Source: Setomelanomma holmii
Taxonomy: Eukaryota; Ascomycota; Dothideomycetes; Pleosporales; Phaeosphaeriaceae
Assembly: GCA_010015745.1 (NCBI GenBank)
Contig: ML978225.1
Span: 120,808-184,807, forward strand
DNA: 64,000 nucleotides
Reading direction: 5' to 3'
Shown: in pieces, positions 46,576-56,840 of the stretch
How the letters are laid out: the number at the start of each line of letters is the position of its first letter
Position numbering within the stretch: the first letter of the stretch is position 1
Program-made: the position numbers and the translations under genes
Notes under the pieces: model-generated
Databases searched by the model: none
What the model was told of the DNA's origin: nothing
Seen by the model: the letters and a program-made list of their open reading frames with translations, nothing else

Positions 46576-47766
46576 GCTGAATGTGTGAAGCTCGGTCGTT
46601 GCAATTGTCGGTATGCTCGATGTATGGGAGCAGAGGAATGCAACGATGTATGCGGAGACGAGCCCTGGGCCGGTGAGGAGATATAAGAATCGTACAGACG
46701 TCACTCATCTTTCCCGAGGTGATCTTCTTTGAACTAGACCGAGAGCTGTGAATGGATGCGCTAGGACCCCAGTCCAGTTCGTCGGTTGAGGGGAGCTTTT
46801 GGCTTCTGACGATGCCAAGCCCCCGCATAGCATCACTCGATCAGCGCAGCGTCCCATGCAGTACTGCATAATCTACAACGCTTTCGAGCTCTACAACTTA
46901 CGTGTTCTGGAAATTATTCGCGGCAAATGATTGTTTCGATGGATGCTGCAGGCTGTTGGCGGCCCCTGACGGCAACCCGCGGAATGCGTGATGTCTGCTG
47001 TCGCTCCCGAGGCCTCGCGGTCCCTTCCGTCGGCTATCAACCATAGCTTCTGCCAGACAAGGCTGCTTACTCATACCGGCAAGTCTCGTTATTCTGCCAT
47101 TGCGCCCATGAGCATTATGTTCTTTGCCACAACGCCAGAATGTGTCACTATTGGAGATACTCGCATTGGCTGAACAACAATAGACAAGAACGATAGGACA
47201 ACCTCGATTAGCCTCTCCCTTGTGATATTCCATTACCGGACATCACGATGGAAATTAACGGTGCATGCGAAGGCCCAAGAAGATCTTGAACACTGACCGC
47301 AAGGCGCTGACACTGGGAGTCTCTTTCAAATTAAGTTGTTCCTTTGAGCTACATGCAAAGTTCGATTCTCTGTAAGAGCTAGGCATGCGTCGGGGATTCT
47401 AAGGAAGAAGCTCGACTTGCTGGAGAATGTGCCTAGATGGCTTATGGAAGTCATGACAAGAAGTGCAGCAGCAAGAGGACAAGATGCACGAGCGGCTAGG
47501 TCCATGCTGATCTTGATTCGGAACAGCCATGGAATGATTGCTATTGCCAGATATTAGAGCGCGGTGATGTTTGTCTGACCCAGTCGTTCTTGCACCTACA
47601 TGGAAAACACATGTCCCGTTTCGGTTAGCACTCCCAACAGCGCTCTTGCCTGATGTACTGCATCTTCTTCCCTTCACTCAACACTCACCAATAAACCACA
47701 CTCGCGACGTGTCGCTCGTGTCAGATTGTCAGGTCGACCTCAACCTCAACCACTCCAGTAATCAGC
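46576..47766. other. Divergent intergenic region
   Basis: 1.19 kb between start codons of malate synthase (-) and the F-box-like gene (+). It should carry the carbon-source-responsive promoter of malate synthase; I could not identify a specific site with confidence. No gene seen. Confidence 0.5.
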
Positions 47767-48837
47767 ATGTGTTTCCCCAACTACGTTCCGTGTGACAGCG
47801 ATGGACCCGAGTACCCTATACCGCGTGGAGCCCCACGACTTGCCTGGGTCATTCCTGTGGATATAGGCAAGCTCGGTGCGACGCTGCAGGCTTTCACTGA
47901 CACTCTCCCTCAAGTCACAACTCTGCGCCTCTGTCATCGCTTTCGAAACTGCACGCTGTCGCAGTTGCCGCAAGAGATACTAGATCATGTCATCGACCAC
48001 GTACGCCGTGCAATGAGAACTCAAATACGGCCAGCATGGAAGCAGGACTTCATCTGTTTTCAAGGGATCTGCCCTCCAGAAGAGCATTACACCACGTATG
48101 ACGACAGGATCGAGAAGATCTGGCAGAAAGAGATCATCGAGAAGAACGCCATCTGGTTCTACAAGGACGTAAATCCGGACAGCTGCTCCGAAGAGAAGAA
48201 GGTGAAAATAGTTCAAGAAACAATCGAGAGCGATTGGGAACTTCATCAAGAGGAATACGGATGGTCTCTCCATGACGATGCTAGTCTTCGCTGGCTCGAC
48301 CGAACTTGCACTTGTCCACGATGCCCTCCAAACGATCAGCCGGGTGTCTTTCTTCGTCTCAACAACGTGAGTGCAGTTCACACATGCGCAATTAAGCTGC
48401 TAATTATTCAGGCTCTTCGGTTACAGTTCGGTTTGGAAGGCATTATCCTTCACGAAATATTGTCCCCAGCAATGCACGGCTTCCTTCCGAATAGACATAC
48501 TTGGAATGATCACACATACTTCACCGCTGCATATCTCACGCTCGCCTCCAGCTCAGTCGAAGTGATAGTGTCGGACGTATCCTCTACGTCTGGACATGCT
48601 GGGCTGTTCATCGATCCCGAAGATCATGGCGCAACACAACAAATGATTGATCCGTCACAACTTTTGCTCACTGAAGAACAACGGCAACGCTTCACGAGAG
48701 CTATGAAAAAGCTTGGCCTCAAGCCACGTTATCACCTGAGAGAGCTGAAACCGTAAGTCATTCATCCTATCGAGGATGATCTGTTGGTTGATCTCTGCAG
48801 CTGTCTCGCCCCTACTTGTCCGGCCTGCGACATTTAA
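47767..48837 (+). CDS. F-box-like hypothetical protein
   Basis: 325 aa. Exons 47767-48366, 48412-48752, 48801-48837. Intron 1 (45 nt, GTGAGT ... GCTAATTATTCAG) is in phase and free of stops, so an unspliced form would simply gain 15 residues. Intron 2 (GTAAGT ... CTGCAG) replaces a premature end with CLAPTCPACDI, a Cys-containing tail. After a ~60-residue leader comes LSQLPQEILDHVIDHVRR, which resembles the start of an F-box (L-P-x-E-I-L). The rest has no known repeats: helical, acidic, with a CTCPRCPP cysteine knuckle before the middle and YFTAAYLTLASSSVEVIVSD later. If the F-box is real the protein would recruit substrates to an SCF ubiquitin ligase; this is inference. Many unnamed Dothideomycete proteins look like this. 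Confidence 0.65.
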
Positions 48838-50733
48838 TCGTGGGATAAACCGTACATTCTTGAGAGGTCCCTCAGTGCGAAAAGTAAGGGTAAGTGATTT
48901 CTATCCAGGACAACATGGCGGGGAGCTAACAGAAGTACCAAGATCTGGTGAAGGAGTCGTGGCCAAAGCTTATGATGGTCGCTACATCGGATGCGGTGTC
49001 ACCCTCTAGCTTCTGAGGCTGCCAAGAACTTTGTCACAGGCCACACATGTCCGTCATATATTTGAGGGCTACTGCGATGAAGGCCTGCGCCGGTCCAAAT
49101 GGAACGCTCGATGCGGCAGAACGACACGATACATCTTCATATCATAGGCATCCCCTCTTACAAGGCTTACAAACACACACGCTGAGGTTATCAACTATTA
49201 TGATTTAGTCTTCCATATCACTATTATCTTCGCTCTTGATCTACACGACATCGTCCCATATGTGCATGCCTGCAATTCATGTCTGCAACCATTCTACTTT
49301 CTCGATTGACGATGTCAGGACTGCCGTCCTGCTATATGAATAGTCTGATCGTTCATTAGTGGAGACTGATCGTAGTGGGTTTTGTACACCAGTCCCAAGC
49401 ACAACCTGAAATCTTTGTACCCATACTTGTTCAAGTTGGATCCCAGTGCGAAGATTGAACCAAACGACACCTCTTCGTCTTCCTCACCAGCTAAGATCTC
49501 AAATCCAAACATGAGCAAACGGCGGGGCGGCAGGCAGGTTTGACAGTAGGTGTTCCATACCATCGACGTCTCTTGCGCTCTGTCTTGCTAAGTTGCTCTA
49601 GCTCGAAAGTGCCGTACAACTCGACACAGCTGATACGAAACCACAGATGCCATTTGCTAGTAGCACAGCCTCCGAACACAACTTGAAGCCGCTCCAGAAC
49701 ATGGCTCTCAAGACTGAACCGAATACACAGAACGGGAAACATCGACAAGGGTCTACGGTAAGTCCCTATTCATTTCCCGGGTTACAATGTACTAACTCGA
49801 TGCCTTCACGGCGCGAGAGTGCCTTTCAAATCGACACCGACACGGAAGATGATGCGCAAGCTTTGAGAATCAAAGATGAAGGAAGACACCCACCACGATG
49901 TCGAATGCGCGACAGCACGACTTAGGAAACGTAGCTCCTCATCATCTCGCCTACATTTGGGAAATCTAGCAGACATCCCAAGCAAAAGTTTGCCATCACC
50001 ATGAGCCTCACATCATCCGTGACAGTTGCACACTACATATTAGTACGGACACCATTCGTTGGAACGAGACGGGTGCATCGCGCTGTGCGGTCCTATTTCG
50101 AGTACGCGGATCAACCTGTGGTAGAACACAGCTGAATGGTGTCGCCCATATTGACAAGGCTGGTGGTAACGCCGATACAGCAGCAAAAGCCTCCAGCCTC
50201 TCATACTCTTCGTACAATGCGATGACCTAGAACTGTGTGTATACCTTCATGCCGCACTGAGAGTGTAGTTCGAAAGCGGGACTGAGGTATAATACTGTCC
50301 GAGAAGGCAACTATCCTAACAACTCACTGCCGGCGTCGCAGCCTCGGCCGCAGTGTTTAGCGCCGTACTCAATTCCTCCAACGCACCGCATAGTTTGATT
50401 ATAGCGTTGACTTTGTTGTTACTCAATACGCTTGGGGTTCTGCTGGACTTTTGTCGACGCGTGAATTTGCTGAGCTATGTGTGCTGCAATAATTGTGGCG
50501 TTCATTGTACAAGAAGTGAAGAAAAGAAAAGAATGCTGTTTTAATCACATGACCAGCGAGGTGGTCCCGATATTCCCCGTGCTGGAAGAAAAGGGTCTCT
50601 CGGTACCAGACTTTGTGCAAGTGGGAAGACTTTGGAGGTGGCGAGAATGATGACTGAAGAATGGGATATGTTTTGAAAAATAGAGACTTCAAGACGCGCA
50701 AGTGGATTGCGTGTATATTTGTGAAGTGGTATA
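48838..50733. other. Intergenic region with one weak small-gene candidate
   Basis: About 1.9 kb. The only element with gene-like signals is the spliced 72-aa candidate at 49647. The rest has short ORFs without support. Confidence 0.45.
49647..49925 (+). CDS. Possible small two-exon hypothetical protein
   Basis: Exon 1 49647-49757 (MPFASSTASEHNLKPLQ...), exon 2 49818-49925 (SAFQIDTDTEDDAQALRI... DSTT). The support is a strong intron signature, GTAAGT at 49758 and a perfect TACTAAC branch, with an AG acceptor at 49816-49817 that keeps the frame. The predicted 72-aa product is hydrophilic and matches nothing I know. The intron could instead belong to a non-coding transcript. Confidence 0.3.
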   Translation: MPFASSTASEHNLKPLQNMALKTEPNTQNGKHRQGSTVSPYSFPGLQCTNSMPSRRESAFQIDTDTEDDAQALRIKDEGRHPPRCRMRDSTT

Positions 50734-50889
50734 CTACAACAGACTCTTCCAAAACCGCTGGGCCAACGCCCGATACTGCGCTTTGAGCGCTTGTATACAA
50801 AAATCGCAGATGCACTCGTCGAAGCCTGGATTCTTGGGGCATATATCATATCGGCGTCGCGCCGTTGCATGTGGGTTCCGCTGGTACAT
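50734..50889 (-). CDS. Small Cys-rich ORF directly behind Rgp1 (weak)
   Basis: 51 codons from MYQRNPHATARRRYDICPKN to QRFWKSLL. It starts 36 bp after the Rgp1 stop on the same strand but in another frame. The C-x7-C-x-C-x2-C pattern (ICPKNPGFDECICDFCIQAL) followed by a basic helix looks like a real small-domain protein rather than random sequence. The open frame continues upstream to ECGHMYQ. It could be a separate short gene or part of an alternative Rgp1 3' end. No family recognised. Confidence 0.3.
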   Translation of the reverse strand: MYQRNPHATARRRYDICPKNPGFDECICDFCIQALKAQYRALAQRFWKSLL

Positions 50890-50924
50890 GTGTCCGCACT
50901 CGAGGTCGGGCGCAGGTTGTTCCT

Positions 50925-53503
50925 TCAAACCGGCAGACCCTCCTCGTCCATGCCCTCAGGTACCCCGCTGACAGCGCCATACACCCGGATCGGAACTTGA
51001 ATCTCAAAACTCTCGGCTGGCAGCCTCTGCGCTGCCGCCAGTATAATGCCTCGATCGTCGCTCGATATCTCTTCCAGCAAGTCGTCCCACAGCGACTCTT
51101 CGCCATCCTCATGAGTCAATCGCGGCGTAATGAACTCCACCCTCAACTTCCACTCCAGACTGACGCCGCTTGTGATAAACTCCGGTGTTGCATTTGGGGG
51201 TATCGTTGGCGAGAAGGCGAGACGTTGTGCAAACAGCGCGTTTTCGGAGAAGGACGCATGGGCCTTTTTAGTCACGCGGTATATCGATGCGTTGGATCGC
51301 AGCGCGATTGCGGGATCGACCTTTTCCGAGGTCTCAAGTGAGACGTGGACGGAGTAGCATGGGATATGCGAGTCTGTAAAGTCAATGACAGCCGACATTG
51401 TTTCACCAAGTCGGTAGGCTGGTCGCGCTAGCATGATGACTGCAACGCGCCGACCGCTACGCGCTATCTCGAAGCGATTTGCGCTTTGATTCGCTGCACC
51501 AGTCAGGTTACTGCGTAGAATGGCCATGTCGATGGACTCTTTCATAGTCTGAGGCTCCTCGGCCATGGACGATCGACCAGGCATAGTGTCTGTAGGTGAC
51601 AGCAGTCCCAGGCTCGAATTCTGCCGTGGTCGGTCGAGCAGATTGTCGACATATTCGAGGAAATCATTGAAGGTGTTCATTTCTGGCTTGCCCGAGGCGG
51701 TACTTTTTTTGGCCAGAGAGGTCTTGTTTTTGGCAGGATCTACAGTGGTTGTCCGCGCTTGGTCCCGCAGGATGATGTATGGGGACATTAAATCATGGCC
51801 AAGAATCTCGCCACGGCCTGGAGCATATCAGCATCAATTTGAGTTCATAGAAGGAGAGTTTTACATACTATTCACACTGCCAAAGACTCGAAACGGTACA
51901 TCGACCTGCTTCACCTGCTGATCCTTTGTCGAGCCAGCGCGTTGCGTGCCAATTGTCAGATGGTAGATCACCTTCATTGACCTTCCCTTATGAGACGGCG
52001 GTAGTCCTCGAGGAATGGTGAAGCTGTACGTATAGCTACGACTCTCACCAGGCGCGAGTTTCAGGTCCACAAACAGAATGGACTGCGGGGTAGAGACCAG
52101 GGGTACTGTCTTCATGCTGGCAATGCGACTCATATCTCGTATGCTGGAGGGTTCCGATGAGCCCAAAAGCCCTCCGAGTGATTCGCCAATGTTACCCCAC
52201 CCCAGTGCGCCAAACAGGCCACTCTCACGCTTCGTTCTTTCGACGCCCACGACGCCTCCGCCTCCTTGACCACCAACAACGCCTTTTCTCTTGACCTCCT
52301 CAAATGGCGCTTGATTGATCAAGGATCCATCCAGAGTGAATGAGCCCATGATTTGCGCATATCCCATCATCAAAGACTCGGGACGATTCTGCGGGGCAGA
52401 AGGCGCCAAGTGTGAATGTTGTCGTTGATGCGCTGATCTTGGCAGGAGCCGCGTTTGGGAGGATGGATGCGCAACATATTCTGAGGCCAGCGTTTCGGTC
52501 GAGTTGTTGCTCATCGAGTAGAACTCCCCGCTGCTGCGCGGAGTGCCTTCCATGCTTGAGCCGGATATGATGCGAGCTACAGGGGACAGAGAATCCAAGT
52601 TCTGGTTGGTCGGTGTTCTCCGATTCTCGTTCTGTAACCGCGGTGACGGACGACGCTTTTGTGCTGCTTGGGTGGCCGCACCAGCACTCGGTCGTTCTGG
52701 GGAGGCATTGTGCTCTGACGGAGGTGCGGCGGGGAACTTGAAGCTCTGAGAGAAGGAATTGGAGGCTTTGCGTGTGACGCCAGGGATATGTGGAGTGCTC
52801 GGTGCAGTCGTGATGCCAGGCCGTCGCCGTCCTGGCCGCCCCGGAAATGCGAATTCATTCGAGTTATCTTGCGCCGCTGGGGGTGATGATAGTCCACCAG
52901 CCAATGGGGAAGGATGTGTTGCGGACCGATGCCCCGGAGAGTTTACTGCATCATCGTCAGCTATGGATGCCTCTCAAACGTACTCAACGCACCTGGATAC
53001 GAGCTTGGTCTGCCAGGGACAATCTGCAGACTGCCCGACCTAGCATGCCCTCTGCCTGATCGCCCGGGAACTGCACTGCCTCGGCTCGTTTCAGTGCCAG
53101 CGTTGGTACCCAGCGATATGATCGACAGCGACCGTCCATGCCGCTGTCCACCCGTATTATTGCCTGGCGCTGCGTTGGGCCGTTCTGGCGATCTGCGGTC
53201 TCCGATAGTGGAGGGAGTGTTGAGCGATAGTGCAGGGCGGTGCCCTCGTATGTTCGGCGGCGGGTTCTGGGAGACGAAGGACGAGTTCCGGGACACTGAA
53301 GGTCTTGTCGAGGAATGTACTGGAGGCAGCTTGCGCTGTCGCTCCCCACCAGGCGCAAAGCCATTCTGCTTGCGCGCCGGGGATCTGTCGCGCCCTTCTG
53401 GAGGGGCAGTATTCTTGAATATGATTGTGCATTCTATGTCTTCGCCAGCGAACACGGTTGCGTTTTTCCATTCTACAAAGACGCGAATGTTCGAGGAGGA
53501 CAT
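50925..53503 (-). CDS. rgp1: Rgp1-type subunit of the Ric1-Rgp1 Rab6/Ypt6 guanine nucleotide exchange factor
   Basis: Golgi protein that with Ric1 activates the Ypt6/Rab6 GTPase in endosome-to-Golgi traffic. 826 aa, three exons on the minus strand: 53503-52993, 52945-51869, 51817-50925 (introns 47 and 51 nt). The arrestin-like N-terminus is MSSSNIRVFVEWKNATVFAG plus ECTIIFKNTAPP. A ~300-residue Ser/Pro/Arg-rich disordered insert follows, then the core FVDLKLAPGESRSYTYSFTI, GLPPSHKGRSMKVIYHLTIG, VPFRVFGSVN, and after splice 2 LMSPYIILRD. The end holds IARSGRRVAVIMLARPAYRLGE and the ETSEKVDPAIA strand typical of the family. The frame is open upstream of MSSSN, but homology begins there. The disordered insert makes it longer than the yeast protein, as is usual in filamentous fungi. 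Confidence 0.85.
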
Positions 53504-54375
53504 GGTATGGCGGGCAAGCAGCGCGGGTTGCCGGGTGGTAAGCAGCTCATCTGGTGTCGCCGTCAAGCACCATGACGTCTGCCGGACATGTATCGAGATC
53601 TGCGGTAGCGAAAGCAACTGAGGGGTGACAGAATCGATGCGACGCGGTCGAAGCTCGATGTGACGTGAAGGAGCTCCGTTATGCACCACCGAGGTGGTCC
53701 ACAATACACCAGGACCGAAAGTGGTATGGCGCCCGATTCGTCCAGGGTCTGATGGGCCCACATGCATCTCGCACATCACCCACAGCAATGGGACCTCTCA
53801 GATCAAACAATCATGACCAATTCTACATCATCGCGAAAGAGTTCAAGGCCTCGCCTCCATACTTAGTACAGTTATACTTGTAGGCAATAATAGCCTTATA
53901 TTGTCCTCGAGATCCTTGCCTTTGCATGTGCACATTGGTCATGGAGAAGAGGTAGAATTGACATCTCATCGAATTGATGGCCCTACAGCGCATACCTCGC
54001 GGCGCGGAATGAGTTCATGTCGCTTTGTTACTACAAGTGGTCGACTAAACCTTTCCAGTCTCATGCAAGGCATGTCGGACTTCCAAGCCCAGTTTGTGAT
54101 ACCTCACCTCAGGCTCCAACCGCACCATTCTCACTGGCGTCCTGGAATCTTGACATTACCTATTTCAGATGACAGCTTGCTCATTGAATCATTCATCACA
54201 ACACCTGAAGCCTTGGGCCGAAGCAGTACGCCTAATTGTACTCCTGCGAGATATATACACTCGCTTGGATCTGTTTTGTAAACTCCTTTGGTCGTGCGCG
54301 CCACATATGGACTCAACTAATCAACCATAGTATCTGACCAGGCATCCGTGCGGCACTGAGCATGAAAGAAGAAGT
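53504..54375. other. Intergenic, tandem genes
   Basis: 872 bp between Rgp1 and the first coiled-coil gene, both on the minus strand. No gene seen. Confidence 0.45.
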
Positions 54376-56199
54376 CTATTCTGAGCTTGATGCATCCGAC
54401 TCATCTTGCGCCACAGCTGCTCTACTCACAGACCCAAGCGAGCTCCGCGCCAGAGTGTCGACCAGGACGGACCCAGCAAGGGTAACGTCGTCGTCGTCAT
54501 CAAGCCCCTCTCGACCTACATCCACCGGAGTGTCAGTGTGAGCTTCATCTCGGGCATTACCGTTTAGGCAGAGCGTAGCATTGTAGTCATTCTCACCAGT
54601 GTGCTCGACACGGCCCTTCAGCGCCGCAAGTTCAACGTCCTTCTCCGCAATCCTACCCTCCAACTCCAGCACCTTGGCATCCCTCCCAACACCCATTTCG
54701 CACTCCCGCAACGCTCGCTCCAAATGGGCAATGTGACCGTCCCGAGGCTTGAGTTTGTCTTCGAAGCGCTTCCGATCCGCTGCATTCTCAGCATGCAACG
54801 CCTGAATCTGATCGGTCTGTTTGACGCGAGCTTCCTGGTCCTGCTTGACAGACACCATCAAATCTTTTTGCTGCTTGTTGAATTGGCGGAGGAATTTCTT
54901 GTGCTCGGTGGCCGAGGCTTGGGCTTTTGCTAGCTGTGTGGCAAGGACGTCGTTTTGGAGTTGGAGAGCACGAAGCTCTGGGTGTTTTGAATTGGTATCC
55001 CGAGGGGTGCGAGTAGAGAGAATCCGCTTCTCAAGCGTCTTGTTTGTTGTGTATTCGAGGTAGAGTTGTTCTTGCGAGTGGTCGAATTCAGCTTTGAGCG
55101 CCTTGAATAGGCGTTTCGATTGCTGCAACGCGTCGAGGTGGCATAGTGCGTCCGTTGTTGAGATGCGGAGCTCTTCGGTAAGCTCATTGCATCCGTTGGC
55201 TAGGTCGAGTACGACGTTTTTGTGCTCGGCCTTCTGTTTCTCTAGCTCGTCTTGAAGAGTTCGGTTATGGAGCTCGAGGCTTTCGACGCGGCGGGATAAA
55301 GTGAGGACTTCGGCCTCAGCAGAGCAGGGCTCAGTACAGCCCCAGGCGCCGAGACGCAAGTAACATGCTTGGGACCGCTGCAACTCAATTCGAAGGGTGT
55401 GTACGCTAGAGCTGAGGCGTTTGATCTCGGCAAGAGCGGGAGCGGATTCAACGGAGGCTTGGCGATGAAGTTCGTTGGAGAGTGAAAGACGGCTGATCTC
55501 GCGATTTTTGGAGGCTACTTGATCGGTGCAGTCGTGTAACATTTCTCGATTGACTTTGCACATCTCTGACAGACCTTCGCACTTATCAAGCAGTATGTTT
55601 CGCTCTTCAGCGCACTTCTCGAATAGCTTCTGAGAATGATCATAGTTCTGCTGTAATTCCTTACAGCATTCAGTCAGCACCTTTATCTCATGGCGAAGTG
55701 GTTCGACTTCAGCCGCGGACTTAGCTGCAGCAGTCTCGGCGCGATCAATGTCGAGACTGGTGCACTTCGACCCCTCTTGATTGAGCTTGGACAGCTCATC
55801 GAGCAAAGTTTGAGAAAGCTTATACTTCACCTCTAGTTCCTCGCATCGATCACTAAGCTTGTCGTTATCTACGCGCAGGGCCTTGACTTCAGCGGTCAGA
55901 CATTTAATCTCGGGTGCGGTGGAATCAACAGTGCTTCGCAGCACAGTCTGATCAAGCAGTGCCTTTGTTTCAAGCTCTTCAATACGCTGGTGGAGTTGTT
56001 CATTTTCAGCCTCGAGCCTCTGAAAATCGGAATCTTCATCGGCCTCTGGCTTCAGTGAAATAGCCTCTCTGGTTGAGACTGAAATGGAAGCGCCCATAGG
56101 TGTTTCTGGTGAGGAAGGGAGGGCTTGTTTGGTGAAATGACCAAAGAAGCCGAATTTCGGCGTGCGAGACGCATTCTGGCTGGGTGCAGTCGATGGCAT
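54376..56199 (-). CDS. Long coiled-coil protein of unknown function (607 aa)
   Basis: Single exon. The start is the ATG at 56199 (MPSTAPSQNASRTPKFGFFG); the open frame goes 14 codons further but only to a TTG. After a ~60-residue basic, Ser/Pro-rich head come almost unbroken heptad repeats to about residue 540 (for example LEAENEQLHQRIEELETKAL, LTAEVKALRVDNDKLSDRCE), rich in Glu/Lys/Gln and with scattered cysteines. The tail is acidic and Ser-rich (GLDDDDDVTLAGS, DESDASSSE). No motor, kinase, PACT or GRIP motif was seen. It lies 641 bp from a second coiled-coil gene in the same orientation. A structural or tethering role is plausible but unproven. Confidence 0.75.
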   Translation of the reverse strand: MPSTAPSQNASRTPKFGFFGHFTKQALPSSPETPMGASISVSTREAISLKPEADEDSDFQRLEAENEQLHQRIEELETKALLDQTVLRSTVDSTAPEIKCLTAEVKALRVDNDKLSDRCEELEVKYKLSQTLLDELSKLNQEGSKCTSLDIDRAETAAAKSAAEVEPLRHEIKVLTECCKELQQNYDHSQKLFEKCAEERNILLDKCEGLSEMCKVNREMLHDCTDQVASKNREISRLSLSNELHRQASVESAPALAEIKRLSSSVHTLRIELQRSQACYLRLGAWGCTEPCSAEAEVLTLSRRVESLELHNRTLQDELEKQKAEHKNVVLDLANGCNELTEELRISTTDALCHLDALQQSKRLFKALKAEFDHSQEQLYLEYTTNKTLEKRILSTRTPRDTNSKHPELRALQLQNDVLATQLAKAQASATEHKKFLRQFNKQQKDLMVSVKQDQEARVKQTDQIQALHAENAADRKRFEDKLKPRDGHIAHLERALRECEMGVGRDAKVLELEGRIAEKDVELAALKGRVEHTGENDYNATLCLNGNARDEAHTDTPVDVGREGLDDDDDVTLAGSVLVDTLARSSLGSVSRAAVAQDESDASSSE

Positions 56200-56840
56200 G
56201 TTTGCTGCTTGTGAAGGTCTTACTTTAGAGCTTCTGGACAAGCAGCGAAATGCAGCCTTGAATGTTTCTCAGAAGTTCTCGTAGTTTTCCATCGTAATCT
56301 TTGCAGGCAGAACGTATAAGGGAACTTAGACCTGGATAGAACGTACTACGTGGACACACAATGTGTATACTGCCTCTTGCACAATGTGGCCCCGAGCAAC
56401 ACATCTCCATCATGGCAATGTGCGTGGGATAGCCAATTCCGAAGTCCAAAGAACGCAAGTGACGAAGATATTACCATGTTTTGCATGGTGCCTTCAGAAG
56501 CGAAAGCAATGTTGCATACAAGTATAGGCGGTCCTCCACGATCTATGCTGAAGAGAGTTGAGGAGGAACATTGAGTGCAGGAAGGACTCTTGATATTTGA
56601 GATGTGAGACATGTGATTGGTTAACTACTGCTTGGCTCTGATTGTCTCAGTCATAAGCACCCTACAACTACAATACAGACTAATTATTCTGACGATGGAC
56701 ACATTATAGGAAGTTCAGAGAAGGTGCAACATAAATCAGATTGTAACCAAAACTCTAGTGACTAGATGCGCGAAACATATACATCCGCACACATGAGCTT
56801 CAAAGAGCCGTACACACGTACTGCTACAACTTCAGGACCA
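56200..56840. other. Intergenic between two coiled-coil genes
   Basis: 641 bp between two same-strand coiled-coil genes. Short ORFs on both strands have no support. Confidence 0.45.

Noticed and set aside
47320..47400. tRNA-like GTTCGATTC loop
   Set aside because: T-stem does not pair and no cloverleaf fits upstream.
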